This document shows, piece by piece, positions 35,958-48,238 of a stretch of DNA of 64,000 bases. The stretch's first letter is position 1. Each line of letters opens with the position of its first letter. Location of the stretch: positions 744,001-808,000 of the forward strand of contig OY282380.1 in NCBI GenBank assembly GCA_958295885.1. The letters run 5' to 3'. The notes under the pieces were generated by a model, which worked only from the letters and a program-made list of their open reading frames with translations, had not been told where the DNA came from and did no database searches. The stretch comes from Arenicellales bacterium. Its GTDB lineage: Bacteria; Pseudomonadota; Gammaproteobacteria; Arenicellales; JAJDZL01. Position numbers and translations under genes: made by a program.

Positions 35958-36781
35958 GTGAGTCAGCCGAGGGAACTGCCCCCTCAGCTGCTCTCAGAAT
36001 CCAGCGTGAAACTCTCGCTTCACTGGGCTCCCATCATCCAAGCGTTGGCTTAATGCCAAACGGTTTTTGTCGTATTTAAAAATTCATCTCCATTATGGAT
36101 TGATCCCCAAAAACAACTGGATGACCAACTCCCTTCGCTCCAGCACTATTACAGCACCTTCATCACTACTACGAAGTTATCCGCCCCTGTGCCTCGCATC
36201 AGTACTCTCACTCTTGCAGGTTCTCTGCTTGAGTTTCTCCCTTTGCATCGAAACAACAGGTTCTCACGTTCCACACCCAAGCCTAGGTTAAGTTCACGCC
36301 TTCTCCATGCCGGATGCCGCCGGGGCAATAAACAGTACGCCTCCCAGACTCTTCCCGACGCAGCAGGCCCTGCTTCGGTTTTGACATCGCCTGGAACTTA
36401 CGACAGTTCATCAAAGGTTCACTTACGTTCGTCTCCTTAACACTTACCTGACAAGATCAAGTCCTGCCTTTTCCCTAACGCTCACCACCATGACTCTTAA
36501 TCCTCGCAGCTTAGGTCGGTTTGAAGCCTCCTACTGTAAGACGGCTTCGAGGGGTCTACCCTCACCTTCAGTGCGACACGCTCAGGAACTGTTACACAAC
36601 TTCCTGAACTCGTGACACACGCCCGCATGTTCGCTGAGTCGCTCAATCACGACCTTTTTCCACCAGAGTGCTTCAGTCCATGTCGTTACCTCCAATAACC
36701 GCCTTGATTGCTACCAACCGGAGCGACAGTTGTTGTGTGGGTTTCGCACCCACTGAAATGAAGTGCCTTTCCACGGCACAC
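35955..36781 (-). mobile_element. ORF-less group II intron
   Basis: On the minus strand the element begins GTGTGCCGTGG at 36781, fitting the group II 5' consensus GUGYG. Its first 160 bases closely match the 5' end of another intron at 43638. Near the 3' end, about 36030-35990, lies a domain-V-like hairpin (GAGCCCAGTGAAGCGAGAG then TTTCACGCTGGATTC) followed by a domain-VI-like stem (CAGCTGAGGG/CCCTCGGCTG). Between them domain IV is only a stub without a reverse transcriptase, so the 0.83 kb element could move only with help in trans. Base changes in domain V may impair splicing. The 3' edge is approximate. Confidence 0.65.
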
Positions 36782-36796
36782 TAGAGTACATTAAGC

Positions 36797-38587
36797 AGTG
36801 TCTGCCAGAAAATCATAATACATTGTTTTTATAAGCATAATTGGTCATTTTCTCGAACGAAGATCAAACCTCTTTGGTATAACTGACTGAAAATCAAGTC
36901 CATTTTGACAGATCTTCGAGGTATTTGGGCAATGAGAGAAGTGGAAAACTCGCAGATGCAGTTTGGCGAGATCGAGATTGGAGATATTGAGATTGATGCG
37001 AAGTCGCGCGACTATGTGCCGGCGGTACTCAAAGGTCTTCAATGAATTTACTGCCACGAACCGACGCGTCAGCGAGTATTTGAGCTGCTGCAGGAAAAGC
37101 TGCAGCCTGGGGTCGATATGAAGGTAGGTCGGCCGGGCATGCAGTTGTGGCAGGTGCTGGTGTTAGCGGTGCTCAAGCAGGGTTTGAACTGCGATTTTTA
37201 TCGCCTGCAGGATTACGCCAACCATCACAATATGGTGCGTCAGTTGCTGGGACACAGTGTCGGCTTTCACTGCGACAAACCGAGCAAGTATCAGTTGCAG
37301 ACGCTGATCGACAATGTATCGCTGCTGAGCCCGGAGCTGTTGTCGGAGATCAGTCAAATGGTGGTAGCCGGCGGTCAAGAGTTGATGGGATGTCACTGTG
37401 GCCAGCCCTTACGCGGTCGCTGTGACTGGTTTGTCGTTGAGGCCAACGTAAAATCTCCCACGGACGTAGGACTGTTATGCGATGCGATCCGTTGCATGGT
37501 GCGCGAGACGGCGCGGGCAGCGGACCAATTGGACTGGAGGGCTGGCGTCAGCACAAGAAATAACTGAAAACGTTAAGAAAGTTGTTCAATCGGGTACGCT
37601 GTTCGCGTGGGTGGAAGAAAAAGCGCAAGGTGAGGGACTATCCTGCACATTGTCAGTTGTTGTTGAAGCGTTCTCAGGCGACGGTATCTGAGCTCAAGAG
37701 CAGCGTTGATCAACTTCCGCTTTTAGTACAGATGATTGAGCATTATCAGGCACATGCGGTGCGTCAGTTGGATCAGGTGAGGCGCCGGCTGCTGGACGAT
37801 GAAACGATTGCGCACGAGGAAAAAGTGTTTTCGATTTTCGAGCCGCACCCGCGCTGGATGGTAAAAGGCAAAGCCGGCGTGCCGGTCGAGTTGGGCCTGC
37901 CGGTGTGCATCTTAGAGGATCAATATCAGTTCATCCTGCATCATAAGATTCTGTGGCAAGGCTCGGATGTGAAGGTGGCGGTGCCGATGGTGGCAGCGAC
38001 GCAGGCGCGGTTTTCAGATTTGCAAATGGTGAGTTTTGACAAGGGATTTGATAGCCCGGACAACCGTCGACGATTGGATCAGATGCTGGCGCTCAATGCA
38101 CTGCCGGGCAAAGGCAAATTGAGCAAAAAGAATCAATCGCGGGAACAGGCGGCTGAATTCGTGGTGGCGCGCAAGCAGCATCCGGCGGTAGAATCGGCAG
38201 TGAACAATCTGGAGAATCGAGGTTTGGATCGGGTTCGCAGTCATGGTGCGCTCGGTTTTGCCCGCATGGTTTCACTGTCAATCCTGGCAGCCAATGTGCA
38301 TCGTGTTGGTCTGTTGCTGCAGCGCGCGAAACGCGGCCGGATTCGGCGGCAGAAAAAAGCACGTTTGCGCGTGGCCTGATGTAAGAGTGTCGCTCTCGGA
38401 TTGCTTCCAATCCCCTCTGTGCGTGAACGGGGATAGAGGGACGCGTCTGTAAAACCCGCCAAAATCGCAAAATTCAAAGAATCGCCTGCAAATTGACGGC
38501 GGCACCATCTTTTGTGCGAGATTCATCCAAAATATGCTGAAAATCTCCGAAGAAATTTGCTGAAAGAGGGGTTTTCTAGCAGACACT
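36797..38587 (+). mobile_element. ISNCY-like insertion sequence with both ends
   Basis: Terminal inverted repeats are AGTGTCTGCCAGAAAA at 36797 and, reading inward from the right end at 38587, AGTGTCTGCTAGAAAA. The 1.79 kb element encloses one transposase gene, which is broken. It abuts the 5' end of the ORF-less group II intron within 16 bp. No target duplication could be identified with certainty. Confidence 0.75.
36932..38379 (+). pseudogene. ISNCY-family transposase, inactivated
   Basis: The whole gene is recognisable: start RNA REVENSQMQFGEIEIGDIEI, then VGRPGMQLWQVLVLAVLKQG, VVEANVKSPTDVGLLCDAIR (DDE-region motif) and the C-terminal FDKGFDSPDNRR, with VNNLENRGLDRVRSHG. It is broken by an in-frame TGA at 37043-37045, a frameshift near 37535 and a TAA near 37565, after which the rest (from about 37582) is in another frame. 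The element is therefore immobile unless complemented. Confidence 0.82.
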
Positions 38588-38705
38588 AAGTATCAACTTG
38601 ATCCCAACTGAATTTTGCTGGAAGACCAGACTCATAACCAGTTACGTGATTCGATTTGTTCTCGTGGTCTAAACGATATCGCAGAAATTTAATTGAAACG
38701 GATTC

Positions 38706-39047
38706 TTGATAAAATTTACTGATCCTGCCATGAAACATGCTAACGAACCACTAGGAGGTTATGACCGATTTAGATCCAAAGCAGGTGCAGGCAGTGCACT
38801 AGAAGCCAGTTGCTTGCATGCTCTGGAGACGACAATAGAGAAGTGTTTTTACCGAAATTTCAGATTTTTGAATGTGGCAGATGGCCGCTTTGACTGTCAA
38901 GGAATCAGTTTGCAGTTTACTGAACGCAATTTAGAAAACATACTTAAAACGAAATTGAACTCTTCAGCCACATCATCAGACATGTCTAGAGGAATCAACC
39001 TTTATATTGAAAAACTAACCTCTATGTACCCAATGGGTGAGTTGTAG
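38706..39047 (+). CDS. hypothetical protein, 113 aa
   Basis: An open frame after the IS element with balanced composition (GGYDRFRSKAGAGSALEASC, HALETTIEKCFYRNFRFLNV). No signal peptide, membrane segment or motif I know. Cysteine-rich in the first half. No strong ribosome-binding site is visible. It might be genuine or a fragment. Bases 39048-39433 downstream show nothing. Confidence 0.35.
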   Translation: MIKFTDPAMKHANEPLGGYDRFRSKAGAGSALEASCLHALETTIEKCFYRNFRFLNVADGRFDCQGISLQFTERNLENILKTKLNSSATSSDMSRGINLYIEKLTSMYPMGEL

Positions 39048-39433
39048 CAGATCGGTAGAATTACAAGCAATACTGCTCGTACTGTTGAAACTTGAAGCTA
39101 ATGAGGTCTGAAAATAGTCAGCACGATGCTTGCGGCTGATGGTGTACATCTTGAATGTAAATCTAAAATGTCTTCTGCTGGGAAATTTTCGTCGCGCCTG
39201 CAGATTTCCAATCCAGCAATTTATTTCGCAGCAAATAAATGTCTCGGAACAAGTTGAGAGGCACGAAACCTTATAAGTAAATGTAGTTGCCTCATTCAAA
39301 AAGACTAATATTTATTCGCGTCTTAAGGTGTGAAATTACCAAGGCGATGAAATCCGTAATCTTTCACAGAACAAAGCCCTAATTGCTTATATTTATTACG
39401 GTGTTAGAATTAGCAACCCGTTAAGAAAGATTT

Positions 39434-40468
39434 TTAGTGACAGGGAAATCTTTCAGAACTCGAAATTTGGGTAAGTGGCAGCTGCTTTACAATTTTTTGC
39501 TGAAGATGGGATACCTGATTGATCAGGTCTGAATATTTCTGTGACCATGTTAACCCCTTGACCAACCCTTTGGCCTCAATCGATGCACGAGCACTAACAA
39601 AAAATTCTAAACTGCGTGGATATGAGTTTAATGTTGAATTCGATTGTTCAATTTCGGAATTATTTTCACCACGACCACGAAAACTACCAAGCGTAGTCCA
39701 TAGCGTTTTATCAAAAGCACGGCTTACCCATCCCCAGTCGACCAGAATTTTCGCTGCGAACTGATCCGCATGCAATTCTTCTCTTCCGGAACTACACTCA
39801 ATTTGGAGTAATTTTCGCATATCAATTGGCTTCGATACGTCTAGCCATTCGGATGATTCAGGTAAATCTCTATAGAGGAGATGTGCGAGTTCATGAAGAT
39901 AGGCAGTGGCGATTGCAGCAGTCACAGATTCCTTGATCCGTGAATTTAGGCGTTCTGAAATCGGATAATGTTTCTCAAGTCCAGCGCAATAATCACCATC
40001 TTCAACTGCATATCGATTTGGCGACATAAGGGATGTGGGTTGAAGACCTGCCAAACTGTCTTGAACCATTATCCAGTAAGCAAGATGTACGTGTTTCGAG
40101 TACATCAGTTCACAATTCCGCCACAGATTTCCATTTTCTTCACTGAGGGTGCTCAGTTCTGAAAAATAGTTGAAAGCATAAATGAGTTGAGTGCTCATCA
40201 CAATCCGATTCATGCCGTCGTCACGACGTTCAGTTAAAACATAGGGAAGAGCTGTTTTATCGTCTACTACAAATAATGTTTTGCTTAAGATATAGTGAAC
40301 GTCACCGATGCCAAGCTTACGAAATTGCATTCGAATTGTCTCGTCCACCTCATGCGCGTGGGAGGATGCGGACGGTATGAAGTTTTCCATAGATTGTCCA
40401 TCAGCTGCTCCAATCGAAATTAATAGACCGACAACAAAAATTAAGAGATTTATCCGATATTTAGACAC
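39434..40468 (-). CDS. secreted HExxH protein, predicted zinc metallopeptidase
   Basis: A 344-residue protein with a signal peptide (MSKYRINLLIFVVGLLISIG, cleavage near ADG). TAYLHELAHLLYR places HExxH at residues 192-196. REELHADQFAAKIL about 35 residues later supplies the Glu and an HxD pattern typical of the third zinc ligand region. Fold and substrate are unknown, but the motif pair strongly suggests a zincin peptidase acting outside the cytoplasm. It stands alone. Bases 40469-41192 next to it hold no supported gene. Confidence 0.65.
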   Translation of the reverse strand: MSKYRINLLIFVVGLLISIGAADGQSMENFIPSASSHAHEVDETIRMQFRKLGIGDVHYILSKTLFVVDDKTALPYVLTERRDDGMNRIVMSTQLIYAFNYFSELSTLSEENGNLWRNCELMYSKHVHLAYWIMVQDSLAGLQPTSLMSPNRYAVEDGDYCAGLEKHYPISERLNSRIKESVTAAIATAYLHELAHLLYRDLPESSEWLDVSKPIDMRKLLQIECSSGREELHADQFAAKILVDWGWVSRAFDKTLWTTLGSFRGRGENNSEIEQSNSTLNSYPRSLEFFVSARASIEAKGLVKGLTWSQKYSDLINQVSHLQQKIVKQLPLTQISSSERFPCH

Positions 40469-41192
40469 AAATTCAATGTAAATTATTGAATCTAATTGAT
40501 TAGATAACTTTTGTTTTAGATTCTCTGATTAAGCGTATTTGCAATAGTTATACTTGTTTTCGAAATTCTTAGGACTCGACTAGCGACACTTCTAGCAATT
40601 CGATGTCTGCGTTGCACAATTGTTTATTCAGTCCCATATTCCGCGGAACTATCATAATTTATAAGTTCGTTATATCCCAAAATCTGCGCTATCAATAATC
40701 GAAGCTAAATTTAACGCGGCGAAAAGGTGACTGAGGTGCAAGAAAAGTATTGTTGGTCAGCAACCCACCAATGACAAGCCCAGTTTCAAATAAAACGATA
40801 CGCTGACCGCGCGATTGAATGAGTGGAAGTAAATGAAGGTGCGCAAACCTATGCCAGATTATGCCATTCGAATAAGAGCTAGCGCGTAGTAGCAAGTCTC
40901 CTAGCTAGGTCAGCATGAATACGAGGCTGCGGATGCTAGTGAGGGCTGCTCTGAGCGCACCACAGTGCGGGGTGCAAATTTAATCGTGATGGTGCAGGCA
41001 TGTCGTGAGATCATGCCAGCCAAACAGTACATTCGTAGGCGCGCGGATTTCCACCGCAACACAGGTAAAAAAGTTGTTCGCGTAGAGATGACATTTAAGT
41101 TCTTCCAGGCAAGCCTGCTGTGATTATTAGCTAGTAGACTAATCGACGAACTTGGTAGTTCTTTTTGTATGATAGTATTCTGAAAATTATGT

Positions 41193-41668
41193 AAAAGGGG
41201 CAAAACTGGAGTATGGATTTCAATGGTCGGGTTGAAAAATACCGCATGGGCTGGTTTTCAGCCGGGTTCACTGCGTTTGAAGCTGTTGAAGACGGTGCCT
41301 GTGTGACACGCCCTGCCCGGCGCATTCATGTGGCTTTGTCCAGCGCTTACCCGAATCAGAACCTGTTCATGCATGTCTGGCGGCGGTTGACGCCCTCGTG
41401 ATGATCCCCAATTCCCCTGCCTGAATTCGATTCCAGCGCAGCGGCAGTGCTCCAGCAAGGACATTGCCGGATTCGGTGTGTACGCGTTTCGAAAAAAAGC
41501 CGTCACCCTGTGTTTTCGGCTTCGAAAATTGAAGATAATCCAAGCTTTTCAGTCCAATTTTACGGAGTTTTTCAGCAGTTTCAATCCCCCAAGTGTGAGA
41601 TCCGGCTATGTGCCTCAAATTTCAAAATTCCCCAGAGGCTAATGTAGAGTCGAGGGCTGGCGCGTTTA
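41193..41668 (+). mobile_element. left-end fragment of an IS66-like element
   Basis: GTAAAAGGGGCAAAACTGG at 41193 followed by AGTATGGATTTCAATGGTCG is nearly the same as the left end of the IS66-like element at 48239. After about 45 bp the two diverge, and no transposase follows. The fragment stops at the 3' edge of the group II intron, which may have inserted in it. Confidence 0.5.
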
Positions 41669-43638
<1,970 letters not shown>

Positions 43639-44234
43639 GAGAAATACGGGTTAACCCGAATATGAGGTGGCGGATGTTCAATGGCGAAAATTTCCACTTT
43701 AACTCCATTTACTCCCTGCCGTCAGCCACTTGTCAATCATGCGCCGAATCACACCATCTTTGATCCGCAGGTCAGGAATTTCGCGTAAGCGGAGGTGCGC
43801 AATGCTACGAAATATTTCGAAATGTTCGCATCTGTCACCCATCGCTGGCGTTCATGCCTGCTCGGCTATCCATTGTTGTTTCGTCAACGTGTTTGTGAAT
43901 CTCTGCGTACTCTCCATCGTTTCCTGCCAATGGCTCTGTCAACACGACATCCCGCTTTCCTCGGACGGGTCCCGATGGACGCGGTTCCCCGCCGTCATCA
44001 GTACTATCAGGGCATTGCGATTGCCTGCACTTCATCCCTGCGCCTTATTGTTTCACCTGCCGGTACCACATTTTTGCCTGCGGGTGAATCCGAAACTGCA
44101 GAACGCTCCCAGCGAGGTGCAGACCCCTCGCTGAACCGGGGAATTATTGCCCGGCACCCCTTCGCCGGTTCATGTCTCAGATGGAAAATACAGTCCCTCT
44201 CAGGTTTCCTGGCAGTCCATCCCGCAACTTTGCG
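43639..44234 (-). mobile_element. broken third group II intron segment
   Basis: Minus-strand sequence between the RT-bearing intron and the tandem units. It contains structured, GC-rich sequence like intron domains I-III and then the start of an intron-encoded protein. The piece ends where the RT intron begins at 43638. Its continuation on the other side of that intron is not recognisable, so this may be a truncated element rather than a true nested insertion. Confidence 0.45.
43699..43917 (-). pseudogene. remnant of a group II intron RT
   Basis: The ATG at 43917 starts ESTQRFTNTLTKQQWIAEQA, typical of intron-encoded RT N-termini, then a TGA. In the next recognisable frame EHFEIFRSIAHLRLREIPDL is followed by RIKDGVIRRMIDKWLTAG, resembling the RT segment between catalytic blocks. 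The catalytic core is missing by internal deletion, and a TAA at 43699-43701 ends it. Confidence 0.5.
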
Positions 44235-44900
44235 GTCGCGGTAGGGAAACGCGTTACCGCCCCCCGCACAGATCCGTGCGTGCACGTTAATGCACACGGC
44301 TCCTACCTCAGGTGTTTGACGGTAAACCGTTGATCCGTCCATGGGATCACAGCCTTCCGTATCCGCTCAGCCGCCCGTGACACGCTTTCCCGTCGCTGTG
44401 TACGGCACGTGCTTAGGCTTTGCAGATTCCCTTTGGCTGCACCCCTTCCCTCGTTCGACTCCGCAAGAACCTGCGTCCTTTTGTTCGCCGCATTCAACAG
44501 TACTATGGGCGCATCCGACTGCTTTGCCCTACTCATCTTCAATTACGGAATACCTCCTTAGTTTCAGCGACCTTGTCAACGACTTGCAAGGTCGGGCAAA
44601 GCCCTCCCAGATCCCGATACAGGGCGTGCGTACATCCCTCAATTCCTCCGACACCGCAGAACTCGTCTGCACCTTACCATATCGGTGCAACCGATGTTGT
44701 CTTCGACCGAACGGACAGTCTCGACACTCTGAACGACTCGTTTTTCGATGCTCCATCATTGCGGCTGTACGTACCGCTACCGACACTTCACTGATACCCT
44801 CACGAATATCAGCGCACGGCTCGCGGCGATAGCATGTGGTTAGCATTTACTATCCATCGGACTTTCACCGATTACCCTAATACCAGTTAGCCTGGCGTAC
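44235..44900 (-). mobile_element. ORF-deleted group II intron unit, tandem copy 1
   Basis: A 666-bp unit repeated head-to-tail by 44901-45574. Reading on the minus strand it starts GTACGCCAGGCTAACTGG. It then has the start of an intron-encoded protein (MKMSRAKQSDAP, with AESNEGRGAAKGN), jumps by deletion to domain V (GAGCCGTGTGCATTAACGTG then CACGCACGGATC, about 44310-44265) and ends CTACCGCGAC. The RT ORF is reduced to a 79-codon stub (44303-44542). The 5' GTACG is one base off the GUGYG consensus, so the unit boundary might be internal to domain I rather than the true intron start. Confidence 0.6.
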
Positions 44901-45574
44901 GTCGCGGTAGGAAACGCGTTACCGCGTCCCCCCCCCCCGCACAGATCCGTGCGTGCACGTTAATGCACACGGCTCCTACCTCAGGTGTTTGACGGTAAAC
45001 TGTTGATCCGTCCATGGGACCACAGCCTTCGGTATCCGCTCAGCCGCCTGTGACACGCTTTTTCCGTCGCTGTGTACGGCACGTGCTTAGGCTTCGCAGA
45101 TTCCCTTTGGCTGCACCCCTTCCCTCGTTCGACTCCGCAACAACCTGCGTCCTTTTGTTCGCCGCATTCAACAGTACTATGGGCGCATCCGACTGCTTTG
45201 CCCTACTCATCTTCAATTACGGAATACCTCCTTAGTTTCAGCGACCTTGTCAATCACTTGCAAGGTCGGGCAAAGCCCTCCCAGGTCCCGATACAGGGCG
45301 TGCGTACATCCCTCAATTCCTCCGACACCGCAGAACTCGTCTGCACCTTACCATATCGGTGCAGCCGATGTTGTCTTCGACCGAACGGACAGTCTCGACA
45401 CTCTGAACGACTCGTTTTTCGATGCTCAATCATTGCGGCTATACGTACCGCTACCGACACTTCACTGATACCCTCACGAATATCAGCGCACGGCTCGCGG
45501 CGATAGCATGTGGTTAGCATTTACTATCCATCGGACTTTCACCGATTACCCTAATACCAGTTAGCCTGGCGTAC
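44901..45574 (-). mobile_element. ORF-deleted group II intron unit, tandem copy 2
   Basis: A 674-bp direct repeat of the preceding unit with few substitutions. Differences include an 11-base C run at about 44929-44939 next to domain V, where copy 1 has six Cs. The two units join exactly, CTACCGCGAC of one running into GTACGCC of the other. Domain V is intact in sequence. Confidence 0.6.
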
Positions 45575-45875
45575 CCGTTCCAAAGACCCCCGACGGCCTC
45601 CAACTCCTCGCCTATATCGGCGCTCAGAGTGCTGCTCCCACTATTTGGAAAATGAAAGCACCGACATTTATCCAATATCGAGGCTCAATAGGACGCTTCA
45701 TTGCCTGCTGTGTACGCTTCACGACTCACGTTGCCGTCAGCCATGCAACACTCGCTTCCGGCCGGCTGGCTGTGCCTTTGCCGGACGGGTGTTGAACCCG
45801 CTGGACTGCTATGAATGGTTTCAGTTATTTCATATCAGCCTCCATCCCAGGACTCAATCCTGGCGCAACAAGTCG
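45575..45875 (-). mobile_element. probable 5' (domain I) segment of the tandem intron
   Basis: On the minus strand this reads GTTGCGCCAGGATTGAGTCC and continues with paired GC-rich stretches such as CGGGTTCAACACCCG and CCAGCCGGCCGG, directly leading into tandem copy 2. If this is the true 5' end of the intron, the tandem units are an internal duplication of everything after the first 300 bases. Bases 45876-46425 beyond it hold no supported gene. Confidence 0.35.
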
Positions 45876-46425
45876 CGGAACCGGTAAAAAATCGCCAAGA
45901 CTTTCGCACGATAACGGAATCACAATAAAACTGGAACACACCATCAGCTCGCCAGCAGGGACGACGAATGTGGTTGCAAGCACACTCGGCGGCGCGGATT
46001 TTCCACAGGTGTTGCTCACAGGCTTGGGTGCTGAACAGGTTGACATACGGAGAATATTCTTGCCAAATTGCAACAGACGAAATGCAAAAATGAATCATAG
46101 TTGAGACAAAAAGCACCCAATCGTCTCAATTGATTCGGTGTCCCAATTAAGTGAATTATGCCGGGTTCACGTGGAATATTTACTAGACAGGCTGCGCCTG
46201 TGTGATGGCGAGCGGCTTATGCGTCAACACAGGGAGTGGTACCGCGTGAATCAATGCGACATGCTTCCAGACCGGACTGGAGTGGAAAACTCTGCTGATC
46301 GCGGCTACAATCATCTTAAAAGCATGAGGGATGTGACCTATTAGGGTCATGCGGGGCTTGCGTCCACCAAGTTCCCGTGCGAACGGGTGATCTCCACGAG
46401 CGAAAACTACCAAAAACACAACACT

Positions 46426-47328
46426 ATGGGTTCCGTTGCCAACAAGATCGCGAAGAAGATTCTCTCCTCCCGCAAGTCGAAGGTCATTGATCTCGAGAGC
46501 TGGCGGGAGGGCTGGCAGATGGTCCTAAAAGCCGGTTCCAGCGACGACGCCGTCAACATGTACGCGGACCATGACCCTAATCTCGCTCCGTACATTTTTG
46601 GGCAGAATGTCGCATCGTTCATATCCGAATCGCTTTCAGAGATGAGGGAGGCAAAGGGTTACGTCAGGATCGTTGGCGACGCCGAGGACGAATACATGCC
46701 GAGCTGGCCGCCGATGAGCCCGTTGTCCGCCAGCTATTTCACGATGTGGGCAATGTTTGACGTCCAGTTCGGGAGCAGCCGGGAAACTATGGGCACCTGC
46801 ATTCTACGCCTCTTACCCGAGTTCGATTGCCCGTCCTGGCTGATGGAGACCTTAAATCGGATGCAGCAGTCGAGGATGGGTTTTTACGTGCACTGCGGCC
46901 ACGAGGGTGAGGGGGTTCTGCTACGCGAGGTCGGCACGCGGGAGATCATTTCCTGCACGGTTCTGTCTGACTACACCGGTTTTGAGGGGCAGATCTGGTT
47001 CGTGCGTGTGCTTCCGCCGTTCAACCGTTTGTATCGCCAACATGTCGTGTTCAACTCACCTTACGTCATCCGAGACTATCCCGAACGCGCCTTTGTCGAC
47101 TATCTGGAACGCGAGCTCGACCGGATAAAGACGAAGAAACCTCCTAGGACAGACAACGCACACGGTTATCTGATGAAGTTCGGTCCAGATCCAAACTATT
47201 GGAACGAATACATCTTATGCGCATATTCGAATTATCAACATGATGCGATTTTTCTAACCGGTATCCCGGACATCCCGCAGAGTCTTCCCCATGCTAACAT
47301 CATCCGTAGTTCCGTCACGGGGTATTGA
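46426..47328 (+). CDS. conserved hypothetical protein, 300 aa
   Basis: A long GC-rich gene of good composition. The ATG at 46426 is chosen because SVANKIAKKILSSRKSKVID looks like a natural N-terminus; the frame is open to 46387. Segments such as LESWREGWQMVLKAGSSDDA, DPNLAPYIFGQNVASFISES and DYPERAFVDYLEREL suggest a soluble alpha/beta protein. No catalytic motif is clear and I do not recognise the family. Composition unlike the AT-rich neighbourhood points to acquisition by transfer. Confidence 0.55.
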   Translation: MGSVANKIAKKILSSRKSKVIDLESWREGWQMVLKAGSSDDAVNMYADHDPNLAPYIFGQNVASFISESLSEMREAKGYVRIVGDAEDEYMPSWPPMSPLSASYFTMWAMFDVQFGSSRETMGTCILRLLPEFDCPSWLMETLNRMQQSRMGFYVHCGHEGEGVLLREVGTREIISCTVLSDYTGFEGQIWFVRVLPPFNRLYRQHVVFNSPYVIRDYPERAFVDYLERELDRIKTKKPPRTDNAHGYLMKFGPDPNYWNEYILCAYSNYQHDAIFLTGIPDIPQSLPHANIIRSSVTGY

Positions 47329-48238
47329 CATGTGATATGAATTCGAGCTGAGCGACGACGAGGAAGCGTCGGCGTCTGTCACATGATTGTGGCCCTGAAC
47401 GATTTCTACTATGACCTCTCGAAGCTAGTGGAAGAGGTCGAGGACGAACTGGACGGGATGGTGCCGAGGCTATCCCGGATTCCGTTCGCGGTCTGAATGT
47501 CTTGACCAGTTCTCGGTTAATCGAGAAGAGCGAGAGCGGCGACTCCGGATACCAAGCCCGGTTCAACCACGAGGGCCGGAACCCAAACCCGTTTCGGCGT
47601 CTGGTGAGAACAAGACGTCGCAGTGGTCACTTGGCACAAGGGCTCGGCGGGGACCAACCGGACGGAAAGCGAGTCCGTGCCCACCCATTCCGCGATCAGC
47701 GGCCCGACATCGATCAGGTGTTGCACGGATACACGCCTGACACAGTGCGTTTTTGATTGACTTTCCTATATTATCGATGCATGGAATTTTGTGCCATAGC
47801 GGTGTTTTTGTAAATCGTAACCGATAGATAATAATGGATTATTTACTGAAAACGAAACACGCGGGTCAGGTTCTGTAAAGTGCGAATGACAGCTGCGTGA
47901 GGGTGTACGGATGGCTGGGGTAGGAATCGCGGAAATCGCTCCGAAACCGGGCTGAACCCCCTCAAATCAGCCGTTTCTTTGGGAAAGTGTTTTTAACCGT
48001 CTCTAGACCGTTGACCTGTCTGGCTTTTCTGACAACGCAAAACCCTTGAGACAAAGCGAAAACAATCGAAAAAGTGAGGCGAACAATGCCTCGGAAGTGA
48101 CTTTTCAACCGAACATCCACACCGCTCAGACTCGATTCGGATACGTCAGTGGGGAAATTCTGCGGCAGGCGGCCGCGCCTGTGAACTCAGTGAAAACACA
48201 AATGACACTTTTACAGCAATAACTTACGCGTCATCAGT
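47329..48238 (+). other. fragments of GC-rich genes
   Basis: Immediately after the hypothetical gene, protein-like pieces occur in changing frames: YEFELSDDEEASASVT then a TGA, and an ATG ORF at 47383-47496 (MIVALNDFYYDLSKLVEEVE, ending RIPFAV). These look like the remains of one or two small genes downstream in the same transferred block. From about 47760 on the sequence is empty up to the left end of the IS66-like element. Confidence 0.35.
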
